Shown one piece after another: positions 1 through 7,252 of a DNA stretch of 15,167 nucleotides. This DNA is from JANRKT01 sp033763355 (GTDB lineage: Bacteria; Bacteroidota; Bacteroidia; Chitinophagales; Chitinophagaceae). Location: assembly GCA_033763355.1 (NCBI GenBank), contig JANRKT010000319.1, positions 1 to 15,167 on the forward strand, read 5' to 3'. Positions within the stretch are counted from its first letter, which is position 1; the number at the start of each line of letters is the position of its first letter. Under the pieces are notes generated by a model. It was not told where the DNA came from. It was given only the letters and a program-made list of their open reading frames with translations, and did no database searches. A program made the translations under genes and the position numbers.

Positions 1-357
1 AGTTTGCGTTTGGAGTATTCCAATCCTATTCACCTCGATGATGTTGCCATTGATTTCCCTGATGCCCCCATCATTATTGCGCATCCCTCATGGCCCTGGC
101 AGGATGAAGCTTTGAGTGTTGCCATGCATAAACCAAACGTATATATTGATTTAAGCGGATGGAGCCCCAAATATTTTCCACCGCAATTGATTCAATATGC
201 CAATACGCAACTGAAACATAAAATGCTTTTTGGTACAGATTTCCCATTGATAACACCCGAAAGGTGGATGAAAGATTTTGAAACAGCAGGTTTTAAGGAA
301 GAAGTAAAACCCCTGATCTTAAAAGACAACGCTGTGAAGATGCTGGGATTGAAATAG
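1..357 (+). CDS. Amidohydrolase family (amidohydrolase-2) protein, 3' part only
   Basis: The reading frame is open from the left edge, so only the C-terminal ~118 residues are visible and the true start lies outside the window. The fragment has the end of a metal-dependent TIM-barrel hydrolase of the amidohydrolase-2 group (ACMSD, gamma-resorcylate decarboxylase and relatives). A conserved His sits in AHPSWPWQDEAL (His codon 82-84), followed by YIDLSGWSPKYFP, then the metal-binding Asp in LFGTDFP (Asp codon 238-240), and a typical NAVKMLGLK end. Family members decarboxylate or hydrolyse aromatic and ring-fission compounds. The SGWSPKYFP segment recalls proteins annotated as 4-hydroxyphenyl-beta-ketoacyl-CoA hydrolase in phenylpropanoid degradation, but this is from memory and the substrate is not settled. 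The gene converges on lysR with a 25-bp gap, so it probably ends a separate upstream transcript. Confidence 0.85.
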   Translation, partial: SLRLEYSNPIHLDDVAIDFPDAPIIIAHPSWPWQDEALSVAMHKPNVYIDLSGWSPKYFPPQLIQYANTQLKHKMLFGTDFPLITPERWMKDFETAGFKEEVKPLILKDNAVKMLGLK

Positions 358-382
358 ATTTTAAAAGTTCAGGTTGTGTCAT

Positions 383-1291
383 TCAGGCTTTTTCTGTCAG
401 CTCCATCAATGCATTTACTGAAGGGGATTCATTGCTCTTTTTATAAGCAAAAACCTGCTTGTATTCAAAATCGGTAAAGCGGCTGTTGTCCTCATTCAGT
501 ATTTTCTTCTTTACCACACCCTTAATATAGCTGGCATCAAGCGTAGAAGGAACAAAGGCAATGCCTAATCCCAGCCCCACCAGGCTTGCCACCAGTTCAA
601 AGGAAGAAACTTCCTGTATGATGTTTCCCTGCCTGTTGATTCCGTTCTTTTTGCAAACCGCTTCTACCATTTCAAGTACAGGAGTGGCCCTTTTTTCCAG
701 CTCAACCCATTTTTCATTCTTTAATTGTGATAAGTGCAGTGAAGGTTCTTTGGCAAGTTTATGATGTTGCGGAAGGAGTATGTGCAGGTAATTTTTTTGG
801 TACAGTTTGGAGCTTAGCTCATTTGACAGCAGCGGTAACAATGTAATGCCTAAATCAATATTATCATTCAGCAGGGCTTCCTGTACTTCTTTATAAGTGG
901 TGTATTCAGCTATTTTGATTTCAATGTCAGGAAATTTTTCTGTAAATAATTTTATCATGCTGATCAGCTTATCCCTCATCAGCAGTTTATATACACCCAG
1001 TTTCACTGACCGGTGATGGGTGCCGATACGCCTGACCGTATCCGTCATTTTTTCTATGGATTGAAGTATCCTTTTGGCCTCAAGTACAAATACAGAACCA
1101 GCTTCGGTTAATTCAACTTTCTTATGAGTGCTGCGTTTGCTTCGCTTGAATATTTCAATACCCAATTCTTTTTCCAGCAACTGAATTTGCTGGCTAAGAG
1201 CCGGCTGGGAAACAAAAAGCCGCTTTGCTGCATTGCCGAAATGCAGTTCATCGGCAATGGCAATCGTATATTTTAACTGGCGCAATTCCAT
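383..1291 (-). CDS. LysR-family transcriptional regulator
   Basis: This 302-residue protein has the usual LysR length. Residues 1-60 form the winged helix-turn-helix; AAKRLFVSQPALSQQIQLLE is the classic LysR recognition region, and FKRS with LTEAG follows. Residues ~90-295 are the periplasmic-binding-protein-like effector domain (RIGTHHRSVKLGVYKL onward, with GLGLGIAFVPS near the end). The start is the ATG at 1289-1291, which puts the conserved MELRQLKY at the N-terminus. The gene is divergent from the TonB receptor across a 168-bp spacer that carries an inverted repeat with T-N11-A symmetry only 5 bp before the lysR start codon. That fits self-regulation together with activation of the receptor gene. 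By family behaviour it should respond to a small co-inducer, here plausibly an aromatic compound (inference). Repressor or activator role cannot be decided. Confidence 0.93.
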   Translation of the reverse strand: MELRQLKYTIAIADELHFGNAAKRLFVSQPALSQQIQLLEKELGIEIFKRSKRSTHKKVELTEAGSVFVLEAKRILQSIEKMTDTVRRIGTHHRSVKLGVYKLLMRDKLISMIKLFTEKFPDIEIKIAEYTTYKEVQEALLNDNIDLGITLLPLLSNELSSKLYQKNYLHILLPQHHKLAKEPSLHLSQLKNEKWVELEKRATPVLEMVEAVCKKNGINRQGNIIQEVSSFELVASLVGLGLGIAFVPSTLDASYIKGVVKKKILNEDNSRFTDFEYKQVFAYKKSNESPSVNALMELTEKA

Positions 1292-1296
1292 TTTTC

Positions 1297-1329
1297 TGAT
1301 AAGAAATACTTATCACGAATATAAGAAAT
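1297..1329. promoter_or_regulatory. Candidate LysR operator with three half-sites
   Basis: TGATAAG-AAATA-CTTATCA (1297-1315) is a perfect 7-bp inverted repeat. It contains T1300 and A1312, which satisfy the T-N11-A rule for LysR boxes. A further ATAAG at 1321-1325 forms CTTAT-N7-ATAAG with the middle half-site. The nonamer ATAAGAAAT occurs at 1299-1307 and 1321-1329, exactly 22 bp apart, about two helical turns. This geometry fits recognition and activation sites of a LysR tetramer. It lies just upstream of the lysR start and about 130-160 bp before the receptor start. Binding by this LysR protein is inferred from position. Confidence 0.6.
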
Positions 1330-1459
1330 GGATATTGAAAATCCTTTGTTTCCATACTTAATCTTCTGAAGTTGCAGTGATTGCTTTTTTAACCGCCTGC
1401 TGCATTATTCTGAGGATAAAAGATGTGCAGGATTATAAAAAATCTAAAATTGCTTGTGT

Positions 1460-4336
1460 ATGAAAAAAAGGCTCATGATCACGGTGCTTATTCCTGCCTG
1501 GTTTTTATTTCTTTTCTCTTTTACGGTTTTTGCACAGCAGGGCAGTGTCAGCGGTAAAATAACTGATGCAGTTGGTAACCCCGTTGGTAAAGCATCTGTT
1601 GGGGTGAAAGGGACTTCAACAGGTACCACTGCAAACGACCAGGGTGAGTTTATATTGAATAACATAGCGGGGTCAAGGGTTACGCTGGTGATAACCGCAG
1701 TTGGTTTTGAAAAGCAGGAATTGAAAGTTTTGCTGGAAGGAGGGAAGAGCGAAAAGCTTAATGTATCCCTTGCAGCCAATGTAAATACGGAAGATGAGGT
1801 GGTGGTGACCGGTGTGTTTGATAAAAGAAAAAAAATGGAATCGTCTATTGCCATTACTACCATCGGCACACAGCAACTTGACCGCATCGTTCCTGTCAGT
1901 TCAGTGGAAATGCTGAAATATGTGCCCGGTGTGTTTGTCAATTCATCAAGAGGTGAAGTGGAAACGGCGCTCTATTCAAGGGGTATGTCGCTCAGCAGCG
2001 GCTACTATTATGTTTCCATGCAGGAAGATGGTTTGCCTGTACTGGCGTTTTCCGGTTTTACCATTGCATCCACATCCATTAACCCGGATGGTTTTTTAAG
2101 GGCCGATGCTACTATTGCAAAAGTAGAAGCGGTCCGTGGAGGCACTGCATCCATACTCGGCGCCAATGCACCGGGCGGGATATTTAATTATGTTTCCAAA
2201 ACGGGCAGTTCACGTTTTGCAGGTGAAGTAAGAACAAGATTTGGTTTGGAAGGCGATGGCAAAAATCCGTATTACAGGTTAGATGCAAACTTTGGCGGCC
2301 CTTTGAGTAAAGATAAAAGCTGGACCTACAATATCGGCGGCTTTTATCGCAGGGCGGATGGTGCAAAGTATCCGGGCTATACATTAAACTATGGCGGGCA
2401 ACTGAAAGGAAATATTGTAAAGAAATACAAAAGCGGTTCGCTGAAGCTTTGGGTTAAATGGCTCAATGATCATACTTCACCGTTTGAGTTTACGCCAACA
2501 ATTGGCTTCAGCAATCCCAAACCGGCCGGCAGTTTTACCAACAGCAGTTCCGTTCTCATACAGGATGTACAGTTTAATGTGCCTGCATCTGCTACCGGCG
2601 GTTTAAATATTGATTACGACACAAAGAATGTAAGACATTATAAAGACAATGCTGCCGGGTTTAACTGGGAGCAGGACCTTGGCAAAGGATGGACATTGAA
2701 CAACGCATTCAAATATTCCAAAAAAGAAATTGAATCCAATTCAACACAAATTGTATTTCCTTTTGCCATCAACACACCAACTTTCTATGGTGTGCTGGGC
2801 CAGTTGGGCGGTGGCGGTCCGCCGCGTTTCGGTACTTATTCATTTTATGACAATGCTACCGGCAATGAACTCGCAAGTGTAACATGGGCGCCGGGCCCCA
2901 ATGGTTTTGTATTTACATTAAACAAAAACACATTGCCCGGTGCCAATGTGCAGCCTGCTTCTGTTTTTTATACGCCCAATCCTTATGTTTCATTTGATGT
3001 AAAAGAAGTGATGGACCAGCTGACCCTTACCAAAAAATTAAAGAACATGAGTTTTACTGCAGGGGGCTTTATTGCAGCATCCGCTACGGAGCGTTATGCT
3101 ATGATACCTTCTGCCCAAAGCTTCAGCACTATTGAAGATAAACCAAGACTGGTGGGCATACGATATGTTCCATTAGGCCCTCCCGGCACACCCACTTACC
3201 AGATCACTTCACCGCAGGGCATTGCCAACTATGGCGGCGCCGGTGTATATTATAATTATGGAAAAACCACACAGTCTGCTTTATTCTTCGGCCACAACTG
3301 GCAGATCAGTGACAAACTGAACCTCGACTGGGGCGGCCGTTATGAAAACTTTGCCATTAAAGCAAGGTTCTATTCACCACGGGTGCTGCCCAATACCAAA
3401 GGCCCCGATAATGATACACTTACTCTTTACAACAACCGTGTGAGGGGCGCCAATGCTGAAAAAAGTTTTGATAAAACATTGGGCACTTTTTCTTATTCAA
3501 TCGGGCTGAATTATAAGGTAAGTAATTCACTGGCATTCTATGGCCGGTATTCAGAAGGGCGCAAGTCGCCTGATCTTTCATTTTATTTTGATTTCTCCAA
3601 CCAGGAGCAAACTTCCAATATTGATCCTGAGGCGCAAACCACGCAGCAGTTTGAACTGGGTGTAAAACTGAAGAAAGAAAAACTTAATTTGTTTGTAACC
3701 CCGTTCTTAAGCATCTTAAAAAATGTCCCCAACTTCCAGGTATTCCAGAACCCCGATGTTACTTACTACAGCCCTCCCCGCAAATACCAGAAAACACATA
3801 CGGCAGGTGTTGAAATAGAAGCCAATTATGCATTCACCAAAAATTTCAGTGTAAGAGCGGCGGGGGTTATTCAAACTTTCAAAGCTGATGAATACTATAT
3901 TTACCTGGCACGTACCAATGGCCCGGCTGATGATACGCTTGTTGTTTATTCAGGAAACAAAACGGATAATATTGCACCGCTGATGTTTAACATCACACCC
4001 ACGTACAGCAACAGCCGTTTTTATGCATCACTTAACTGGCAGTATATGGGCAAGCGATGGGCCAATGTGGCCAATGCATTTCAGATGCCGTCTTATCATG
4101 CATTTGACCTGAACCTCGGATGGACATTTTCAAAAACAGTGCAGCTCAGCGCCAGCATCAACAACCTGTTCAATACGTATGGTGTGATGGGATGGGCAGC
4201 TCCCGGCGGATTCCCTGCTGCATTGGATATACAGGGCTTTACAGCTTCAGCGCTGGCAGCCAATCCAAATGCGGTATATTCAACACTGGCTATTCAGCCG
4301 AGGTCTTATTTTGTAACGGCAACATTCAAGTTCTGA
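1460..4336 (+). CDS. TonB-dependent outer-membrane receptor with CarboxypepD_reg-like N-terminal domain
   Basis: This 958-residue outer-membrane transporter would take up a ligand using TonB/ExbBD energy. ATG 1460 was chosen because it starts a clean signal peptide (MKKRLMITVL, then a hydrophobic run ending VFA|QQ at about residue 25). A TTG six bases earlier would only add two residues. Residues ~29-112 form a carboxypeptidase-regulatory-like beta domain (GKITDAVGNPV, GEFILNNI). EDEVVVTG follows as a TonB-box-like segment, then the plug domain (~118-240; VEMLKYVPGVF, VRGGTASILGANAPGG) and a 22-strand-type barrel ending in an aromatic residue (YFVTATFKF). No SusD partner is adjacent, so this is probably not a polysaccharide SusCD pair. 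Small molecules, siderophores or aromatics remain possible. Divergence from lysR and the downstream catabolic genes suggest uptake of the pathway substrate (inference). Confidence 0.93.
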   Translation: MKKRLMITVLIPAWFLFLFSFTVFAQQGSVSGKITDAVGNPVGKASVGVKGTSTGTTANDQGEFILNNIAGSRVTLVITAVGFEKQELKVLLEGGKSEKLNVSLAANVNTEDEVVVTGVFDKRKKMESSIAITTIGTQQLDRIVPVSSVEMLKYVPGVFVNSSRGEVETALYSRGMSLSSGYYYVSMQEDGLPVLAFSGFTIASTSINPDGFLRADATIAKVEAVRGGTASILGANAPGGIFNYVSKTGSSRFAGEVRTRFGLEGDGKNPYYRLDANFGGPLSKDKSWTYNIGGFYRRADGAKYPGYTLNYGGQLKGNIVKKYKSGSLKLWVKWLNDHTSPFEFTPTIGFSNPKPAGSFTNSSSVLIQDVQFNVPASATGGLNIDYDTKNVRHYKDNAAGFNWEQDLGKGWTLNNAFKYSKKEIESNSTQIVFPFAINTPTFYGVLGQLGGGGPPRFGTYSFYDNATGNELASVTWAPGPNGFVFTLNKNTLPGANVQPASVFYTPNPYVSFDVKEVMDQLTLTKKLKNMSFTAGGFIAASATERYAMIPSAQSFSTIEDKPRLVGIRYVPLGPPGTPTYQITSPQGIANYGGAGVYYNYGKTTQSALFFGHNWQISDKLNLDWGGRYENFAIKARFYSPRVLPNTKGPDNDTLTLYNNRVRGANAEKSFDKTLGTFSYSIGLNYKVSNSLAFYGRYSEGRKSPDLSFYFDFSNQEQTSNIDPEAQTTQQFELGVKLKKEKLNLFVTPFLSILKNVPNFQVFQNPDVTYYSPPRKYQKTHTAGVEIEANYAFTKNFSVRAAGVIQTFKADEYYIYLARTNGPADDTLVVYSGNKTDNIAPLMFNITPTYSNSRFYASLNWQYMGKRWANVANAFQMPSYHAFDLNLGWTFSKTVQLSASINNLFNTYGVMGWAAPGGFPAALDIQGFTASALAANPNAVYSTLAIQPRSYFVTATFKF

Positions 4337-4345
4337 AAATATTTT

Positions 4346-4424
4346 AACCGCTGAGACGCAAAGGCGCAGTGAAGCGAAGTGGTATTTTTAATTAAAAGCT
4401 ATGCGACTCCCCGTCTCCGCGGTT
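4346..4424. repeat. Long imperfect inverted repeat, possible dispersed intergenic element
   Basis: AACCGCTGAGACG (4346-4358) pairs with CGTCTCCGCGGTT (4412-4424) at 12 of 13 positions. Pairing continues imperfectly inward (AGGCGCA near 4362-4368 against TGCGACT at 4402-4408), giving arms of about 23 bp around a ~33-nt loop. ATTTT flanks both outer ends. It starts 9 bp after the receptor stop codon, so it could serve as a terminator or mRNA 3'-end stabiliser, although it lacks a classical stem plus U-tract. Similar gagacgc/ctccgcggtt strings are, to my recollection, scattered between genes in many Bacteroidota genomes. That was not checked. Confidence 0.55.
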
Positions 4425-4439
4425 ATTTTCTCTGACGAT

Positions 4440-4459
4440 AAAATTTTTTAAAAAATTTT
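4440..4459. repeat. Perfect 20-bp A/T palindrome
   Basis: A4 T6 A6 T4 is a perfect palindrome made only of A and T, centred between 4449 and 4450. It sits between the inverted repeat at 4346-4424 and the small ORF before the FAH gene. Such tracts bend or melt easily and could act as a promoter-proximal element or protein site. No -7 TAnnTTTG element was found next to it, so a promoter role is only a guess. Confidence 0.5.
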
Positions 4460-4460
4460 T

Positions 4461-4568
4461 ATGTATTGGGCGGCGGTACTGCTATCAGCTTTAGTTGCGC
4501 CACACTCTTGTACGCCTGTCCCGCTATTGGGCATTGTGCGGAGTTTTATTACAGTATCCGGCAAATAG
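4461..4568 (+). other. Small ORF of 35 codons or structured intergenic sequence of unknown nature
   Basis: ATG 4461 opens a 35-codon frame that stops at TAG 4566-4568, 10 bp before the start of the FAH gene. The product would begin MYWAAVLLSALVAPHSCTP and looks hydrophobic at its N-terminus. The nucleotide sequence may matter more than the peptide. TATTGGGC occurs twice (4464-4471 and 4524-4531), and CGGTACTG (4474-4481) is complementary with one bulge to CAGTATCCG (4552-4560), so the ends can pair. It could be a dispersed repeat, a structured leader or a leader peptide. I recognise no function, and coding status is doubtful. Confidence 0.3.
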
Positions 4569-4578
4569 CATAAGCGAA

Positions 4579-5490
4579 ATGAAGTTTGTAACCTATATCA
4601 ACAAAGAAGGGATCACCCGCACCGGCTTGTTTACGGAGAGGGGAATAGTTGATATGCATAAAGCAGGCAATGGCGCCCTGCCGCAGGATATGCTCGGCAT
4701 TATTCAGTGCGGCGATTTATGCAGCAGCAATATTTATGAACTGGACCTGGAGAATGCGGCAGTTACAGATACTTTAAAAGAAGTAAAACTATTGCCGCCA
4801 TTGCCGAATCCGCCATCGTTCCGTGATTTCATTGCTTTTGAAACACATATTAAAAATGCCACAAAACGTTTTGGCGATGAAGTGCCCAAAGAATGGTATG
4901 AGATACCGGTGTTTTATTTTTCAAATGCGGCCGTTATGAAAGGACATGGTGAAGAAATAAAAAGACCAGCGAAATGTGAACGTTTGGATTTTGAACTGGA
5001 AGTGGCAGCCATCATCGGCAAAGCCGGTATGAACATCAAAGCATCCGAAGCAGATGAATATATTTTTGGCTACACCATTTTGAACGATTGGACGGCAAGA
5101 GACCTGCAGGCGCAGGAAATGAAAGTAAAATTAGGCCCCGCCAAAGGAAAAGATTTTGCCACGTCCATCGGTCCGTACATCATTACCAAAGATGAACTGG
5201 AAGAGTATAAAACAGTTGATGACCGATTTGATTTAAATATGACGGCAAGTGTAAACGGAAAAATTATTACTGAGGGAAATTTTAAAACCATTCATTACAC
5301 ATTCGGACAAATGATGGAAAGGGCAAGTGAGGATGTAATGCTGTACCCCGGTGATGTAATCGGCAGCGGCACGGTGGGGTGGGGATGCATTATGGAATTG
5401 GGAACAGATAAACAACCCTGGCTGCAGCCCGGTGATGAAGTGGAATTGACCGTAACAGCGCTGGGCAGTTTAAAAAATAAAATTGCATAA
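4579..5490 (+). CDS. Fumarylacetoacetate hydrolase (FAH) family protein, cytosolic
   Basis: This 303-residue FAH-fold enzyme belongs to the group that hydrolyses C-C bonds in acylpyruvates and ring-fission products, or decarboxylates or isomerises related 2-oxo acids, using Mg/Ca. ATG 4579 gives the usual N-terminus MKFVTYINKEG. A TTG at 4495 in the same frame would add 28 atypical residues and overlap the small ORF, so it was rejected. FRDFIAFETHIKN lies at 81-93 with His90. The metal-binding acidic residues are in RLDFELEVAAIIG (Glu139, Glu141) and YTILNDWTARDLQ (Asp170). KGKDFATSIGPYI lies at 189-201 and GSGTVGWG at 262-269. No signal peptide is visible. It is followed after 72 bp by the cyclase-family gene and then by an extradiol dioxygenase, which supports a role after ring cleavage (inference). 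True fumarylacetoacetase in tyrosine breakdown is less likely because no homogentisate genes are nearby. Confidence 0.88.
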   Translation: MKFVTYINKEGITRTGLFTERGIVDMHKAGNGALPQDMLGIIQCGDLCSSNIYELDLENAAVTDTLKEVKLLPPLPNPPSFRDFIAFETHIKNATKRFGDEVPKEWYEIPVFYFSNAAVMKGHGEEIKRPAKCERLDFELEVAAIIGKAGMNIKASEADEYIFGYTILNDWTARDLQAQEMKVKLGPAKGKDFATSIGPYIITKDELEEYKTVDDRFDLNMTASVNGKIITEGNFKTIHYTFGQMMERASEDVMLYPGDVIGSGTVGWGCIMELGTDKQPWLQPGDEVELTVTALGSLKNKIA

Positions 5491-5526
5491 GCAATACTAA
5501 AAAATATTAACTAAACAGTGAATGAT

Positions 5527-5560
5527 GATCCCACTCACCACTCACTACCTGCCACTAACT
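5527..5560. repeat. Low-complexity CACT-rich tract
   Basis: The bases just before the cyclase start consist of imperfect repeats of CCACTCA, CACTCAC and CCACTAA units. The tract is strongly C/A/T biased on this strand, unlike the A/T-rich spacers elsewhere in the window. It could be a decayed tandem repeat. A GTG at 5518 would translate it as NDDPTHHSLPATNY, which looks non-native and supports starting the gene downstream. Confidence 0.35.
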
Positions 5561-5562
5561 AT

Positions 5563-6318
5563 ATGAAGTTAATAGACCTTTCCATAGCAATAGATGATGC
5601 CATAAAAGACCCGCTTCCGCAAACCATCATTTATGAAACGCATGAGCAGGGAGCGGACAGAATGGCGCAGATGACAGGAGTCGATAAAACTGCATTTGAA
5701 GGGGGTAAGTCATTGGCCGGCGAACTGGTTTCATTTACTACCCATGCCGGTACACATGTGGATGCACCCTGGCATTACTGGCCCACTTCCAATGGCAGCA
5801 AATCAAAAACAATTGATGAACTGCCGCTGGAATGGTTTTACAGCGATGGGGTGGTATTGAATTTTACAGATAAGACGGATGGTTACGCCATCACTGCGCA
5901 GGATATAAAAGATGCGCTGCAAAAAATAAATTATATACTTAAGCCTTTTGATATTGTTTTGCTGCATACCGGCACCGATAAAAAATTATATAAAGACGAT
6001 TATGCACAAAGCGGTCCCGGTGTATCCGCAGGAGCTACACACTGGCTGATTGACCAGGGCATAAAAGTAATGGGGATTGATACATGGGGATGGGATATAC
6101 CATTGAAATACCAGGCTGCTGAATACAAAAGAAACCCAAGAGACGGTGTATTATTTGCAGCTCACATGGTAGGCAGGGAAAAAGAGTATTGCCAGATAGA
6201 AAAGCTGACAAATCTTGACAAACTGCCTTCCTTTGGATTTAAGATTTCCGTTTTCCCTGTAAAAGTAAAAGGTGGCAGTGGCGGATGGACAAGGGCGGTT
6301 GCGTTTATTAACGAATAA
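5563..6318 (+). CDS. Cyclase family protein (kynurenine-formamidase-like metal hydrolase)
   Basis: This 251-residue protein of the 'cyclase' superfamily (Pfam PF04199) includes bacterial kynurenine formamidases and isatin hydrolases, metal-dependent amide and lactam hydrolases. The family signature H-x-G-T-H-x-D-x-P-x-H is complete at residues 61-71 (His61, His65, Asp67, His71). Further family segments are SGPGVSAGATHWL, a GIDTWGWD loop, and QIEKLTNLDKLPS near the C-terminus. ATG 5563 was chosen because MKLIDLSIAID is the usual family start; the upstream GTG 5518 would add 15 low-complexity residues. No signal peptide is seen, so it is probably cytosolic. It lies between a FAH-family gene and an extradiol dioxygenase gene and may hydrolyse a ring or lactone intermediate (inference). 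Kynurenine formamidase itself is possible, but no other kynurenine-pathway gene is evident. Confidence 0.88.
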   Translation: MKLIDLSIAIDDAIKDPLPQTIIYETHEQGADRMAQMTGVDKTAFEGGKSLAGELVSFTTHAGTHVDAPWHYWPTSNGSKSKTIDELPLEWFYSDGVVLNFTDKTDGYAITAQDIKDALQKINYILKPFDIVLLHTGTDKKLYKDDYAQSGPGVSAGATHWLIDQGIKVMGIDTWGWDIPLKYQAAEYKRNPRDGVLFAAHMVGREKEYCQIEKLTNLDKLPSFGFKISVFPVKVKGGSGGWTRAVAFINE

Positions 6319-6344
6319 TTATTCAGCTTCGAAAATCAAACGGT

Positions 6345-6352
6345 TAATTTTG
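6345..6352 (+). promoter_or_regulatory. Candidate Bacteroidota -7 promoter element
   Basis: TAATTTTG matches the Bacteroidota housekeeping -7 consensus TAnnTTTG exactly and ends 18 bp before the dioxygenase ATG at 6371, in a 52-bp spacer. A matching TTG-type -33 element at the expected distance is not clear, so the promoter call rests on one box. If real, it lets the dioxygenase be transcribed separately from the cyclase gene. Confidence 0.4.
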
Positions 6353-6370
6353 CAGCAATAAAAAAGTATC

Positions 6371-7252
6371 ATGGACAGGAAGCATTTTTTAAAAATATTA
6401 TCACTGCTGCCACTCAGCAATTATGCCAATAATATAAATACGATAAGCAAACTCACTGATGCACTTCCCGGCACCGATAAGATGCCGGTTTTGTTTCTTG
6501 GTCATGGCAGCCCCATGAATGCGATACAGGAAAATGAATTTGTAACCGGTTTCAGAGATTTGGCTAAAACATTACCGCGGCCACAGGCCATCATTTGTGT
6601 ATCGGCGCATTATTATACCAACGGTACATTTATAACAGCAATGGAAAAGCCAAAGACCATTCATGACTTTGGTGGTTTTCCGCAGGCATTATTTGATGTG
6701 CAGTACCCTGCACCCGGAAAACCTGAGCTGGCTAAAGAAACAAAATCGCTTATTAAAAAAGCCAGTGTAGGCCTCGATGAAAAAGACTGGGGCCTCGACC
6801 ACGGCGCATGGTCGGTAATAAAACATCTTTATCCCAAGGCCGATGTGCCGGTGCTGGAATTGAGTATTGATTATACCAAACCTGCTTCCTGGCATTATGA
6901 ACTGGCAAAGGAATTGGCAACATTGCGTAACAAAGGTGTATTGATCGTCGGCAGCGGCAACATTGTGCATAATTTATACGAAGCGCAGTTCAACAAACCC
7001 GGGTTTAAATACGACTGGGCCATTGAAGCAAGAGAAAAAATAAATAAGCTGATAACTGATGGCGACCACAGATCACTTTGCAATTACAATATTTTAGGCA
7101 CAGCAATAAAAAAAGCAGTGCCTACACCTGATCATTTTCTTCCCCTGCTTTATACACTTGCATTAAAAGAGGAGAAAGATCTCCTTAGTTTATTCAATGA
7201 TAAAATTGTTTCGGGTTCATTGTCTATGACATCGGTAGTGATTAATAAGTGA
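6371..7252 (+). CDS. ygiD: 4,5-DOPA-extradiol-dioxygenase-like protein (LigB/YgiD family)
   Basis: This 293-residue class III extradiol ring-cleavage dioxygenase opens catechol-type rings next to the two hydroxyls. The expected metal and catalytic histidines are present: LFLGHGSPMN (His45), VSAHYY (His80), GLDHGAW (His144), VGSGNIVHN (His200) and PTPDHFLPLL (His255). In this family two or three of these bind Fe(II) or Zn. The first ~37 residues precede the catalytic core. They begin MDRKHFLKILSLLPL, resembling a degenerate Tat-type leader (RK in place of RR) without a clear signal-peptidase site, so export is uncertain. Neighbouring FAH, cyclase and transporter genes make a true aromatic substrate likely, but L-DOPA itself is not implied. 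The gene symbol denotes the family, not a proven orthologue. A TAATTTTG promoter box lies just upstream. Confidence 0.88.
   Translation: MDRKHFLKILSLLPLSNYANNINTISKLTDALPGTDKMPVLFLGHGSPMNAIQENEFVTGFRDLAKTLPRPQAIICVSAHYYTNGTFITAMEKPKTIHDFGGFPQALFDVQYPAPGKPELAKETKSLIKKASVGLDEKDWGLDHGAWSVIKHLYPKADVPVLELSIDYTKPASWHYELAKELATLRNKGVLIVGSGNIVHNLYEAQFNKPGFKYDWAIEAREKINKLITDGDHRSLCNYNILGTAIKKAVPTPDHFLPLLYTLALKEEKDLLSLFNDKIVSGSLSMTSVVINK

Noticed and set aside
1445..1452. TAAAATTG as a promoter box for the TonB receptor
   Set aside because: One mismatch to TAnnTTTG, too close to the start codon at 1460, and no partner -33 element.
1444..1941. 165-codon minus-strand frame inside the receptor gene
   Set aside because: It lies wholly antisense to well-supported receptor sequence, is rich in Ser/Thr/Pro as expected from a shadow frame, and shows no domain.
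1460..4336. SusC of a polysaccharide utilisation locus
   Set aside because: No SusD-like lipoprotein gene follows, and the neighbours are aromatic-type enzymes rather than glycan-processing enzymes.
4495..4578. TTG start giving the cytosolic FAH protein 28 extra residues
   Set aside because: The extra residues look non-native, overlap the structured spacer and small ORF, and precede the typical FAH start MKFVTYINKEG at ATG 4579.
4579..5490. Assignment as true fumarylacetoacetase of tyrosine degradation
   Set aside because: No homogentisate dioxygenase or maleylacetoacetate isomerase is nearby; motifs support only the broader FAH family.
5518..5562. GTG start extending the cyclase-family protein by 15 residues
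   Set aside because: The extension translates the low-complexity CACT-rich tract; the family normally begins near MKLIDLS at ATG 5563.
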